Below, piece by piece: positions 6,309 to 14,284 of a DNA stretch of 35,425 nt (within the stretch, counting starts at the first letter, position 1; each line of letters opens with the position of its first letter). A program made the position numbers and the translations under genes. The DNA lies in contig CAMFNB010000012.1 of NCBI GenBank assembly GCA_945965275.1, forward strand, positions 1-35,425, in the 5' to 3' direction. This DNA comes from an uncultured Clostridia bacterium. Lineage in GTDB: Bacteria > Bacillota > Clostridia > UBA1212 > SIG427. The notes beneath the pieces were generated by a model. It searched no databases and was not told where the DNA came from. It saw only the letters and a list, made by a program, of their open reading frames with translations.

Positions 6309-8156
6309 ATGAGTTATATACCTGACGACATACTTCTTTCCGTTGAAAAGCCGTCACGTTATACGGGCGGAGAATGGAACGAAGTAATTAAAGACAAGAA
6401 CGAAATTGACATAAGAGTCGGCTTTTGCTTTGCGGACATTTATGATATAGGAATGTCACATTTAGGACTTAAACTTCTCTATCATATGCTTAATGAGAGA
6501 AAAGACACATGGTGCGAGCGTGTATTTGCACCGTGGCCTGATCTTGAAGAAAAGATGAGAGCAGAGGGATACAAGCTCTATGCTCTGGAATCCCAGGAGC
6601 CTGTTGAAAATTTCGACATGCTTATGTTTACGCTCCAGTACGAGATGGCATTCACAAACATTCTCAACATGATTGATTTGGCCGGTCTTCCCGTTTATTC
6701 AAAGGACCGTACCGAAGGTATGCCTTTCATCATCGCAGGCGGCGGTGTTGCAAACAATCCGGAACCGCTTGCAGACTTTGTGGACGTGTTCAATATCGGT
6801 GAAGGTGAAGAAGTGTTAAATGAAATTCTCGATTGCTATAAAGAATGGAAAAAAGCAAAGAAACCGAGAATTGAATTCTTAAAAGAAGTATCAAAAATTG
6901 AAGGCGTATATGTTCCTGCTTTTTACAGGACGGAATATAATGAAGACGGAACAATAAAATCATTTGAGCCCACTGAACCGGAAGCAAAGAATCCGGTAAA
7001 AAAGAGAGTAGTCGAATCATATGACAAATGCTATTTCCCTGAAAAATTTGTCGTACCGTACGGCAATGTGGTTCACGACAGAATTATGATTGAGGTTATG
7101 AGAGGCTGCAGTCACGGCTGTCGTTTCTGTCAGGCGGGATTCATTTACCGTCCGGTAAGAGAAAGAAGCATTGATACAATCGTAAATCTTGCGGACAAGC
7201 TTGTTAAATCCACCGGTTATGAGGAAATCTCACTGCTTAGTTTAAGTACCTGCGACTATACTGATATTGCCGGACTTGCAGACAGACTTCTTGACAAGTT
7301 TGAAGAGAAGAGGGTAAGTCTTTCGATTCCGAGTTCACGTGTTGATGCGTTTACACTCGGTCTTGCGGAGCGTGTGTCAAAGGTCAGGAAGAGCGGACTT
7401 ACTTTTGCCCCTGAAGCAGGCACACAGAGAATGCGTGACATCATAAACAAGGGTGTAAATGAAGAAGATCTTTTAAAGTCAGCAAGACTTGCTTTTGAAG
7501 GCGGATGGAACAATGTTAAATTGTACTTTATGCTGGGTCTTCCTTATGAGACAGACGAGGACGTGCTGGGAATCCCCGCACTTGCAAAGAAGGTTCTTGA
7601 CGAGTATTACGATGTATATGCAAACAGAAAATGCAGGAGACCTGAAATAACGGTCAGTGTTTCAACTTTCGTTCCGAAACCGTTTACACCGTTCCAGTGG
7701 TGTGAGCAAATCACAACCGAAGAAATCAAGCGCAGACAGCAGCTTATTAAAACCAATCTGGACAAGAGAATCAGATTCAGTTGGCACAATCCTGAAACAT
7801 CGGTGCTTGAAGGCACTTTATCAAGAGGAGACAGAAGAATCGGTCAGGTCATCTACAATGTTTGGAAGGATGGCGGAAAATTTGATGCCTGGGATGAGTA
7901 CTTAAGTTATGAAAGATGGGAGAAGGCATTTGCTGACGCAGGACTTACAATGGAATTTTACAACCAGAGGGAGCGCAGAGAAAATGAAATTCTCCCGTGG
8001 GATCATATAAGCGTGGGTGTGACAAAGAGATTCTTCAGATGTGAGTTTGAAAAAGCAAAGCGCGGAGAACTTACAAAGGGCTGTCTTGAAAAATGCAGTG
8101 CCTGCGGAATGACATCATACGGAAAGGGTGTGTGCGTAAATGATATACAGAATTAA
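6309..8156 (+). CDS. B12-binding-like radical SAM protein, TIGR03960 family
   Basis: This 615-residue protein has an N-terminal B12-binding-like Rossmann region (about residues 20-190, with GFCFADIYDIGMSHLGLKLL and IIAGGGVANNPEPLADFVDV). A radical SAM domain follows with the cluster motif CSHGCRFC (CxxxCxxC) inside EVMRGCSHGCRFCQAGFIYRP. A C-terminal Cys cluster reads KGCLEKCSACGM. The family (TIGR03960, rSAM_fuse_unch) is encoded beside or fused to TIGR03936 and its reaction is not known. Its location upstream of RNase E/G in many Firmicutes suggests a role in RNA or ribosome modification, which is inference. The start has TGAGGT six bases upstream. The 3' end overlaps the next gene by 17 bases. 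Confidence 0.9.
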   Translation: MSYIPDDILLSVEKPSRYTGGEWNEVIKDKNEIDIRVGFCFADIYDIGMSHLGLKLLYHMLNERKDTWCERVFAPWPDLEEKMRAEGYKLYALESQEPVENFDMLMFTLQYEMAFTNILNMIDLAGLPVYSKDRTEGMPFIIAGGGVANNPEPLADFVDVFNIGEGEEVLNEILDCYKEWKKAKKPRIEFLKEVSKIEGVYVPAFYRTEYNEDGTIKSFEPTEPEAKNPVKKRVVESYDKCYFPEKFVVPYGNVVHDRIMIEVMRGCSHGCRFCQAGFIYRPVRERSIDTIVNLADKLVKSTGYEEISLLSLSTCDYTDIAGLADRLLDKFEEKRVSLSIPSSRVDAFTLGLAERVSKVRKSGLTFAPEAGTQRMRDIINKGVNEEDLLKSARLAFEGGWNNVKLYFMLGLPYETDEDVLGIPALAKKVLDEYYDVYANRKCRRPEITVSVSTFVPKPFTPFQWCEQITTEEIKRRQQLIKTNLDKRIRFSWHNPETSVLEGTLSRGDRRIGQVIYNVWKDGGKFDAWDEYLSYERWEKAFADAGLTMEFYNQRERRENEILPWDHISVGVTKRFFRCEFEKAKRGELTKGCLEKCSACGMTSYGKGVCVNDIQN

Positions 8157-8772
8157 ATACGGCAGATATGAAGGCGTAAAATACATTTCACACTTAGACA
8201 TCCTTAAACTTTTTGACAGAGCAACAAGAAGAGCCGATCTTCCGGTCGCTTATTCAGAGGGTTTTAACCCGCATCCGAAATTTGTTTTCGGCATGCCGAT
8301 TCCGGTCGGAACAACCAGTGAATCAGAGTATGTTGACATTACTTTTACAGAGGTCATAAAGAAAGAGGACGTGTTAAATAAACTGAATGATGCACTTCCT
8401 CCGTCAGTGAGAATTCTTGAAATCAATGAAATTACAGAGCAGACACCTAACATTATGAAAAACATGGCGGCTGCAAAATACAGAATCAAAGCGGATTTTG
8501 AAGAAGGCGAGATTGAAAAAATCGTAGCCAAGGCGCATGAAAAAGACGAGCTTGTTGTTGAAAAGAAATCAAAAAGCGGAACAAAAATGGTGGACATCAG
8601 ACCAATGATTTTCTTTGCAAAGAAAGAAGATGATGCACTTATTCTGACAACCGCAGCAGGCAACGAGGTTACGCTCCGTGCAGATCTTGCCGTAACAACG
8701 CTTGCCGGAAGAGACCTTAAAATCAAATCAATCCACAGACTTGCATTGCTGACAAAAGACGAGATTAAATGA
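8140..8772 (+). CDS. TIGR03936 (DUF2344) radical SAM-associated protein
   Basis: The 210-residue protein has the characteristic start MIYRIKYGRYEGVKYISHLD, followed by LFDRATRRADLPVAYSEGFNPHPKFVFG and MPIPVGTTSESEYVD. In other bacteria this domain is fused to the C-terminus of the TIGR03960 radical SAM protein. Here it is a separate gene that overlaps its partner by 17 bases and the RNase gene by 4 bases (ATGA). The overlaps imply translational coupling and stoichiometric expression. No catalytic residues are established for this family. Confidence 0.9.
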   Translation: MIYRIKYGRYEGVKYISHLDILKLFDRATRRADLPVAYSEGFNPHPKFVFGMPIPVGTTSESEYVDITFTEVIKKEDVLNKLNDALPPSVRILEINEITEQTPNIMKNMAAAKYRIKADFEEGEIEKIVAKAHEKDELVVEKKSKSGTKMVDIRPMIFFAKKEDDALILTTAAGNEVTLRADLAVTTLAGRDLKIKSIHRLALLTKDEIK

Positions 8773-9854
8773 GAGAACTTCTTATAAATCAAAATGAAGA
8801 TATAGCTGTTTTGGAAGACGGTGAACTCGTTGAGTATAAAGAGTTCGTAAACGATGAAATGCCCACGGTCGGTGATGTTTATGTGGCCAGGGTAACTGAT
8901 TTTTTACCGGGAAATCCCGATGCCTGCTTCCTTGATATCGGCAAGGGAATGACCGGCTTCTGCTCTGACAGAAAGAATATGAGGCAGGGCGAAATCGGTC
9001 TGTTTCAGGTTGAAGTTGCACCGCACGGACTAAAGCAAACAAGACTGACAAGGGGCGTACGGTTAAGAGCACCGTTTACCGTATGTATGATGGACTACGG
9101 TAATGCAGGAGTCAGTATATCCGCAAAAATCAAACCGATACCGATGAAAAGAGTACTGAAGGATCTGGGTGAAAAAATTCTTGAAGCAAACTCCGGGTTA
9201 ACCGGAATTATTATGAGAACAAGCTGCTCACAATATGATTTTGATTGTGTGGAACACAAGGCAAATGCCGAGGCAAAGGCTCTCAATAATTACTTTAATG
9301 CTTTCAAAAACGCTCCTAAAAATCCGGGAAGAATATATAAAGTAAATCCGTCTTCGGATATGCTTGCTCTGTATCCTTGGTTTGATTCCATTATCGTTGA
9401 AAACGAGAGGGTATTTAAGGACTGTCTTGAAGGAAATCAGAGGGTAAGATATGTTCCGATCGGACAGAACGGTTTTTCAATATTCGATAAGAAAAACATA
9501 CCCGGCATGGTTTCAAAGCTTCTCGGCAAAAAGGTTTATCTAAAGTCAGGCGCAAATATAATGATTGACAAAACCGAAGCACTTACCGTTATTGATGTTA
9601 ACACGGGAAAGGCTGTCGGAAAGTCTTCTGATATATCAAAAGTTAATCTTGAAGCGATAAGAGAAATAATGAGACAACTCAGACTCAGAAATATCGGCGG
9701 AGCCATTGTATGCGATATGATAGGAACCACGGAAGAAAACAGGCAGGAGATGCTTGAGCTTGCAAGAGCACTTGCCGTGAGGGATATGGTGAAAGTAAAA
9801 GTTCACGGCTTTACGGAATTGGGTCTTTTGGAAATAAGCAGAAAGAGGACATGA
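8769..9854 (+). CDS. rng: Ribonuclease E/G family protein, short form lacking the Zn-link
   Basis: RNase E/G cuts single-stranded A/U-rich RNA and processes rRNA and tRNA precursors. The 361-residue protein has an N-terminal S1-like region (about 33-110; VARVTDFLPGNPDACFLDIG) and the catalytic core. The two metal-binding Asp positions are present in VIDVNTGKAVG and GGAIVCDMIG, with EIMRQLRLRNIGG between. It ends at GLLEISRKRT. Family members normally continue through RKRTRES into a CPxCxG zinc-link motif that joins two subunits, so the C-terminal part is missing. No continuation is visible in other frames before the terminator. It is the last gene of the operon with the two radical SAM partners. 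Confidence 0.88.
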   Translation: MRELLINQNEDIAVLEDGELVEYKEFVNDEMPTVGDVYVARVTDFLPGNPDACFLDIGKGMTGFCSDRKNMRQGEIGLFQVEVAPHGLKQTRLTRGVRLRAPFTVCMMDYGNAGVSISAKIKPIPMKRVLKDLGEKILEANSGLTGIIMRTSCSQYDFDCVEHKANAEAKALNNYFNAFKNAPKNPGRIYKVNPSSDMLALYPWFDSIIVENERVFKDCLEGNQRVRYVPIGQNGFSIFDKKNIPGMVSKLLGKKVYLKSGANIMIDKTEALTVIDVNTGKAVGKSSDISKVNLEAIREIMRQLRLRNIGGAIVCDMIGTTEENRQEMLELARALAVRDMVKVKVHGFTELGLLEISRKRT

Positions 9855-9880
9855 CAGGATTTCGAATAACAAAAAAACAA

Positions 9881-9914
9881 ATCCCGAATCCGTTTGGATT
9901 CGGGATATTTTTTG
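9881..9914. terminator. Bidirectional terminator between the RNase operon and rpsT
   Basis: Perfect stem ATCCCGAATCC, loop GTTT, GGATTCGGGAT, with a T run on the right (9908-9914) and an A run on the left (9871-9877). It serves the plus-strand RNase operon and the minus-strand rpsT. The CC-GTTT-GG loop is the same as in the terminator at 3223. Confidence 0.92.
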
Positions 9915-9934
9915 ACTTTGCGCAAAATCAAAAA

Positions 9935-10195
9935 TTATTCAGCTTTGTTTGCTGCCTTAGCAAGTCTTGACTTTTTACGAGCAGCTGTCTGCTTTTTGAT
10001 GAGACCCTTTGAAGCAGCCTTATCGATGTTAATAGAAGCTGTCTTTACTGCTTCAGCTTTGTCAGCAGCGTTAGTATCAATAGCAGCTTTAGCCTTCTTA
10101 ATAGAAGTTCTGAGAGCTGATCTTTGAGCTACGTTCTGTACGTTCTTCTTTTCAGAAGTCTTAACTCTTTTCTTAACTGATTTAATGTTAGGCAA
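9935..10195 (-). CDS. rpsT: 30S ribosomal protein S20
   Basis: S20 is a small basic primary binder of 16S rRNA helices. I place the start at the TTG at 10195-10193, giving MPNIKSVKKRVKTSEKKNVQ, which is the canonical S20 N-terminus of 86 residues. AGGAGG lies 8 bases upstream of it. The upstream in-frame GTG (10204) is inside the Shine-Dalgarno sequence itself and would add MNT, so it is unlikely. E. coli rpsT also starts with UUG, where the weak start contributes to autoregulation by S20. A similar control here is inference. The rest is Ala/Lys-rich with GLIKKQTAARKKSRLAK near the end. Confidence 0.95.
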   Translation of the reverse strand: MPNIKSVKKRVKTSEKKNVQNVAQRSALRTSIKKAKAAIDTNAADKAEAVKTASINIDKAASKGLIKKQTAARKKSRLAKAANKAE

Positions 10196-10246
10196 AGTAT
10201 TCACCTCCTACTGTAAAATAACACACGCCCTTTAGACGCAACGACG

Positions 10247-10275
10247 ATTATAACACGGATCAATAATTATTGCAA
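10247..10275 (-). promoter_or_regulatory. rpsT: rpsT promoter
   Basis: On the minus strand TTGCAA (10275-10270), 17-base spacer, TATAAT (10252-10247). The -35 overlaps the last codons of the upstream lipid kinase gene. Transcription would begin near 10240, leaving a leader of about 45 bases ending in AGGAGG. Confidence 0.75.
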
Positions 10276-11186
10276 GGCGGAATAACCAATGTAATGGCTT
10301 CCTTGAGGGTGGAAATGACAACCGGAATAGTGCCTCCGTTTTCGCCGTCATAGTCAACAGGGAAGTTCTCATCTTCAACAGGCTCAGAAGCCCTTGTGAT
10401 TTTTACGGAGGACGACTGAATGTACTTTACATGCGGATCGTCAATGTGGGAACCGACCTGAATTTTTATTCCCAGCGGTAAAATATCAAGCGGAGCAATT
10501 TTTTTAATAATACAGATATCAAGGACTCCGTCGTTTGTTTTTGCATGAGGACAAATGTTGGCAAAGCCGCCGACTGAGCAGGTGTTTGCCACTACAAAAA
10601 GGAACACGTCTTCTTCGAATACCGTTCCGTCATCAAGTTCAAACCTAAGCGGTACGGTGTCGAGCTTAAGCTGAGAAAGGTCCTTTATTCCCGCAATGTA
10701 GTATGCAAGCTTGCCGAATGATGTCTTAAGGTCAGGAGTTACCTTGTGAGCAACCTCTGAGAGAAGACCTCCTGCAGCAACATTAAGGAAATATTTATTG
10801 TTCATTTTACCGATGTCCACTTTTTCGGTGTTCATCTCTTTTATCATGTTTGCAATGTCTTCCGGATAAACGGGAAGCTTGAGTGCGGTTGCAAAGTCAT
10901 TGGTTGTGCCTGCACCGATAATCACGAGGGGAGTCTGGGTTCCGCTTCTTACAAGTCCGTTTACGACCTCGTTTACGGTTCCGTCTCCGCCTACTGCCAT
11001 TACGAAGTCAAACTCACCCTCGGTAATTGCAGCTGCACGGTTTTCCGCGTCGTCTTTTTTCTGTGTATAAAAGATAGTTACTTCTTCTGCAATTCCGCGT
11101 GTGAGAATTCTGTCGATGGAATCAATTGCAATACGCTGAACATTCTGCTTTCCTGAAGAAGGATTAATTATAGCCAAACCTTTCAT
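10260..11186 (-). CDS. Diacylglycerol kinase-family lipid kinase (YegS/BmrU-like)
   Basis: The catalytic domain occupies the N-terminal half: MKGLAIINPSSGKQN, then the nucleotide-binding GGDGTVNEVVNGL and GAGTTNDFATALKLP. The C-terminal beta-sandwich ends in PVDYDGENGG, where the family's substrate-site D-G-E occurs. These cytosolic enzymes phosphorylate diacylglycerol or related lipids, returning them to phospholipid synthesis. I choose the ATG at 11186 since it gives the family N-terminus and follows the upstream stop by 13 bases. Its own ribosome site is poor, so re-initiation after the upstream gene is likely. An in-frame TTG at 11213 lies directly against AAGGAGG, too close to use. The precise lipid substrate is not known. 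Confidence 0.9.
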   Translation of the reverse strand: MKGLAIINPSSGKQNVQRIAIDSIDRILTRGIAEEVTIFYTQKKDDAENRAAAITEGEFDFVMAVGGDGTVNEVVNGLVRSGTQTPLVIIGAGTTNDFATALKLPVYPEDIANMIKEMNTEKVDIGKMNNKYFLNVAAGGLLSEVAHKVTPDLKTSFGKLAYYIAGIKDLSQLKLDTVPLRFELDDGTVFEEDVFLFVVANTCSVGGFANICPHAKTNDGVLDICIIKKIAPLDILPLGIKIQVGSHIDDPHVKYIQSSSVKITRASEPVEDENFPVDYDGENGGTIPVVISTLKEAITLVIPPCNNY

Positions 11187-11199
11187 TTCATTTTTACCG

Positions 11200-12918
11200 T
11201 TAAAAAACAGCAACCTCCTTGTTTTGTGTTAAATCAATCATTTTGAAATAACTCTTCGGGCTGTCCGTATCTCCCGGATAGTAGGCGAAAAGATTGTTTC
11301 CGGTAACATATATTTCTGACGCTCTTAAGCCGCTGACCTTTTCGGGTTTTGCGTTTGCATCTGTCATGTCGAGCTTGTATATACCTGTTTCTTCGCCGAC
11401 AATTCCGTCGAAGAAGAGAGTGTCTCCGTCAAAGAAATATGCTCCGGTTCCGAGATAAAAGCCCTTTAATGCGACTGCCTGACCGTTTTCGTCAATTCTG
11501 CAGAGGCTGATTGTTGAGTTTCCGTTGTAGTCAGTGTTCTTACAGTCAAAATAAATCTCATTATTATAGAAATCAAAGGTGTAAGCCTCACCGAGGTAAA
11601 CGGATTCAACTCCGAGGGAATCGCCGAAATCTGCTACAAAATAGATGCCTTTTCCCGCACCTGCGGAGAAGTAGAGGGTGTTTTTCTCATCGAACTTCAT
11701 AATATATCTGAAGAGGAAAACATTTTGTGACTCGTAATATACGTAGTCTGCTGATTCTTCACTTATGTCAACATAAAGTTTCTCATCTGTTCCGTCGGTC
11801 TTTACAGAAGAAATGCCGTATTTGTCAGAGAAATATATTCTGCCGTCATGATATGTAAGACATGAAACATTTGTTTCCGTGAGAAGCTTCGGCTCAGGTG
11901 AATCAGGAGCAACAGAATATGTCTTTCCGTCAAGATAATTTCTGTAAAAAATCTTTTCTCCGTCGGTAATTACTTCTTTTACCGGGACATCTGAGAATAC
12001 TTCTGAAGTGCCTTTCTTTAAATCATATACATAAAGCTTATTGTCTTTGGCAATATTCTGGAAATAAACGTTGTCGCCGATCTGGGCGATTGCCATCCTG
12101 TTTCCGTACTGCACGCCCGGGTCAAGACCGTCTTCTTTGTCTTTTTTGAATATGTTATACACCAAAAGAACAGCAATATTGAGTAATACGATTGCCGCTA
12201 TTACAATAACAGCAATTTTTATTTTTCTTGAGCGCTTTTTTTCCTGCTCGTGTTTTGCTTCAATGGCATTGGCGGCGTCTTCTTCGGTATAGACAAGGGT
12301 ATCCGCGTCAAGTCCCAGTTCTTCGTGACTGACGGAAGAGAGAGCTGTTTCTTCCTCCTGAATTACCTTGTGCCATACATCGGGTGAAGCCGCTTCAATA
12401 TCCCTCTTTATTTCTTCTTTAATCTGAGCTGATGTTTTCTCTGTGAATTTGTCTCCCAAACGGGCAATTCCGCGCTTAAACTCATTCTTTGCCGAGCCGG
12501 TCTTGTACCAGAGAATTCTTGCGATGTCTCTGCTGCTGAGTGCTGACATGGTAAAAAGCATTACGATGGACGCTCTGTCATTTTTACCGTTGTTTACAAG
12601 CTCCAAAAGAAGAGAAGAAAGGTTATACTGTCGCGGATTGCTTATTTTTCCCGCAAATGCGGGATTGTGTGAAACATTGTTTGCTATGTTTCTGGCCATG
12701 TCCAGAAGCCAGTATTCGGCAGACATGTCCGAATTGAAGAGATAAGCAAGTGCTTTGACTCTTCTGTAAACCTCTGCGGTTACGTCACCTGCAAGGCCGA
12801 TATCTTTTACAATTGATACGGCAAGTGCAAAAACTTCATTATGTGTTTGATCGTAAAGTGCGCGTAAATCAGAGTCATTTCCTCTTGCCACACCTACGGT
12901 TAAGAACTCCAAATCCAA
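11200..12918 (-). CDS. ECF-sigma-like domain joined through one TM helix to an extracytoplasmic repeat domain (DUF5050-like)
   Basis: The TTG start (12918) has AGAGGT 7 bases upstream. Residues 18-84 resemble sigma region 2 (DVTAEVYRRVKALAYLFN, then EYWLLDMARNIANNVS). Residues 105-156 resemble region 4, with the helix-turn-helix ALSSRDIARILWYKTGSAKNEFKRGIARL. An acidic linker with many Glu residues follows, then a basic stretch KKRSRKIK and one hydrophobic helix at about 234-256. Residues 260-572 are predicted outside the membrane and contain repeated short units such as IGDNVYFQNI, DGEKIFYRN, HDGRIYFSD and NNEIYFD, typical of DUF5050/beta-propeller domains. The arrangement looks like a sensor that carries its own transcription factor. 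The sigma regions are divergent, so it may not bind RNA polymerase. It shares a transcript with the lipid kinase. Confidence 0.75.
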   Translation of the reverse strand: MDLEFLTVGVARGNDSDLRALYDQTHNEVFALAVSIVKDIGLAGDVTAEVYRRVKALAYLFNSDMSAEYWLLDMARNIANNVSHNPAFAGKISNPRQYNLSSLLLELVNNGKNDRASIVMLFTMSALSSRDIARILWYKTGSAKNEFKRGIARLGDKFTEKTSAQIKEEIKRDIEAASPDVWHKVIQEEETALSSVSHEELGLDADTLVYTEEDAANAIEAKHEQEKKRSRKIKIAVIVIAAIVLLNIAVLLVYNIFKKDKEDGLDPGVQYGNRMAIAQIGDNVYFQNIAKDNKLYVYDLKKGTSEVFSDVPVKEVITDGEKIFYRNYLDGKTYSVAPDSPEPKLLTETNVSCLTYHDGRIYFSDKYGISSVKTDGTDEKLYVDISEESADYVYYESQNVFLFRYIMKFDEKNTLYFSAGAGKGIYFVADFGDSLGVESVYLGEAYTFDFYNNEIYFDCKNTDYNGNSTISLCRIDENGQAVALKGFYLGTGAYFFDGDTLFFDGIVGEETGIYKLDMTDANAKPEKVSGLRASEIYVTGNNLFAYYPGDTDSPKSYFKMIDLTQNKEVAVF

Positions 12919-12948
12919 GTCAATTACCTCTTAATAAGTAGTTGAATA

Positions 12949-12978
12949 ATTGTACCACGAAATCCGAAATTCTTGCAA
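12949..12978 (-). promoter_or_regulatory. Minus-strand promoter for the sigma-like receptor operon
   Basis: TTGCAA at 12978-12973, 18-base spacer, and TACAAT at 12954-12949, upstream of the TTG start at 12918. The -35 is palindromic and coincides with the -35 of the opposite promoter. Confidence 0.5.
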
Positions 12979-13000
12979 TAATCACAGTTTCTTGTATAAT
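12973..13000 (+). promoter_or_regulatory. Plus-strand promoter for the CNNM/CorC-like gene
   Basis: TTGCAA (12973-12978), 16-base spacer, TATAAT (12995-13000). Transcription would begin near 13007, just ahead of AAGGAG at 13008-13013. This leaves a very short leader and favours a start close to 13025. Confidence 0.65.
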
Positions 13001-13024
13001 ACTTCTTAAGGAGTGTGGTAATCT

Positions 13025-14272
13025 ATTTTACTCAATTTAATTATAATTTTCGTCCTTGTTATTATGTCAGCATATTTTTCTGCCAGCGAGACCGCGTTTT
13101 CGGCACTCAACAGAATTAAAATAAAAAATCTGGCGGCAGACGGAAATAAAAAAGCAAAAAGAGTCATTTATCTGACAGATCGTTATGACAATCTTTTGTC
13201 TACTATTCTTATAGGAAACAATATTGTTAATATCGCCGCATCGGCCCTTGCTACCATAACAGCGAATATAATATCGAACAGCAACTGGGCTGTAACTATA
13301 GGAACTGCAATTTTAACGGTAGTGGTTCTGATTTTCGGCGAGATTATTCCGAAAAGTCTTGCAAAAGAATCGGCAGAGGCATTTGCAATGTTCTCGGCAC
13401 CTTTTATGAGACTCATGATGGTTGTGCTTACTCCGCTGAGTGTTTGCTTCCTCGGCATCAAAAAGCTTATCTCAAAGATGTTCAAGCCAAAGGAAGTGGA
13501 TTCTGAAATCGAAGAGGAGCTTCTCACTTTTGTGGATGAAGCGGAGAGCGATGGCGATCTCGATGAGGAGGAAAGTGACCTTATCAGAAACGCAATCGAG
13601 TTCAACGAAACGGTTGCCGAAGATATTTACACACCGCGTGTGGATATTGTGGCGGTTGAGTTGACAGATCCTCATGAAAAGATAGAGGAAACTTTTTACA
13701 AGAGCGGGTATTCAAGACTTCCGGTATATAATGAAACCCTGGACAACATCGTCGGTGTTTTGAATCAGAAGGATTTTACGAATCCGAACAACGAGAATGC
13801 AAGTCTTGAGAAAATAATGACAAAGCCGGTAATGATTGTACCGTCAATGAAGATTTCGAAACTTCTTTCGACACTTCAGCTTAAAAAGAGCCATCTTGCC
13901 GTAGTCCTTGACGAGTTCGGCGGAACATTAGGAATCGTTACTCTTGAAGACGTGGTTGAAGAACTTGTCGGAGAGATCTGGGATGAGCATGATGAGGTGG
14001 TTGAGGACTTCCAGCCAATGGGCGAAGGAAGATACAGGGTTTTGGGCTCGGCATCCCTTGATGACATGTTCGAACTTTTTGAGATGGAAGTACCTGAGGA
14101 AAATGACAGTAACACGGTTGGCGGCTGGGTTACTGAATTTAAAGAACAGATTCCTGCCGTAGGTGAAGAAATCATAATTGAACCGTTCAATATATTTGTA
14201 ACAAAGAGTGACGAAAAACATGTTGAGGAGGTTATCGTCACATTAATGAAAAAAGAGGAAACTGAAGAATAA
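13025..14272 (+). CDS. CNNM/HlyC-CorC family membrane protein (DUF21 plus CBS pair), probable ATT start
   Basis: This family is linked to Mg2+ or other divalent ion homeostasis. From the first ATG (13064) the protein reads MSAYFSASETAFSALNRIKI and lacks most of the first membrane helix. In-frame codons upstream encode LLNLIIIFVLVI, exactly the hydrophobic lead expected. They begin at an ATT (13025), with AAGGAG 11 bases before it and a stop at 13019. No ATG, GTG or TTG exists there, so an AUU start is the best reading, giving 415 residues. Domains: DUF21 helices (to about 150), CBS pair (about 205-330; YSRLPVYNE, SHLAVVLDEFGGTLGIVTLEDV) and the CorC/HlyC C-terminal domain. The gene is followed 12 bases later by the epimerase. 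Confidence 0.85.
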   Translation: MLLNLIIIFVLVIMSAYFSASETAFSALNRIKIKNLAADGNKKAKRVIYLTDRYDNLLSTILIGNNIVNIAASALATITANIISNSNWAVTIGTAILTVVVLIFGEIIPKSLAKESAEAFAMFSAPFMRLMMVVLTPLSVCFLGIKKLISKMFKPKEVDSEIEEELLTFVDEAESDGDLDEEESDLIRNAIEFNETVAEDIYTPRVDIVAVELTDPHEKIEETFYKSGYSRLPVYNETLDNIVGVLNQKDFTNPNNENASLEKIMTKPVMIVPSMKISKLLSTLQLKKSHLAVVLDEFGGTLGIVTLEDVVEELVGEIWDEHDEVVEDFQPMGEGRYRVLGSASLDDMFELFEMEVPEENDSNTVGGWVTEFKEQIPAVGEEIIIEPFNIFVTKSDEKHVEEVIVTLMKKEETEE

Positions 14273-14284
14273 GAGGGAATTAAA

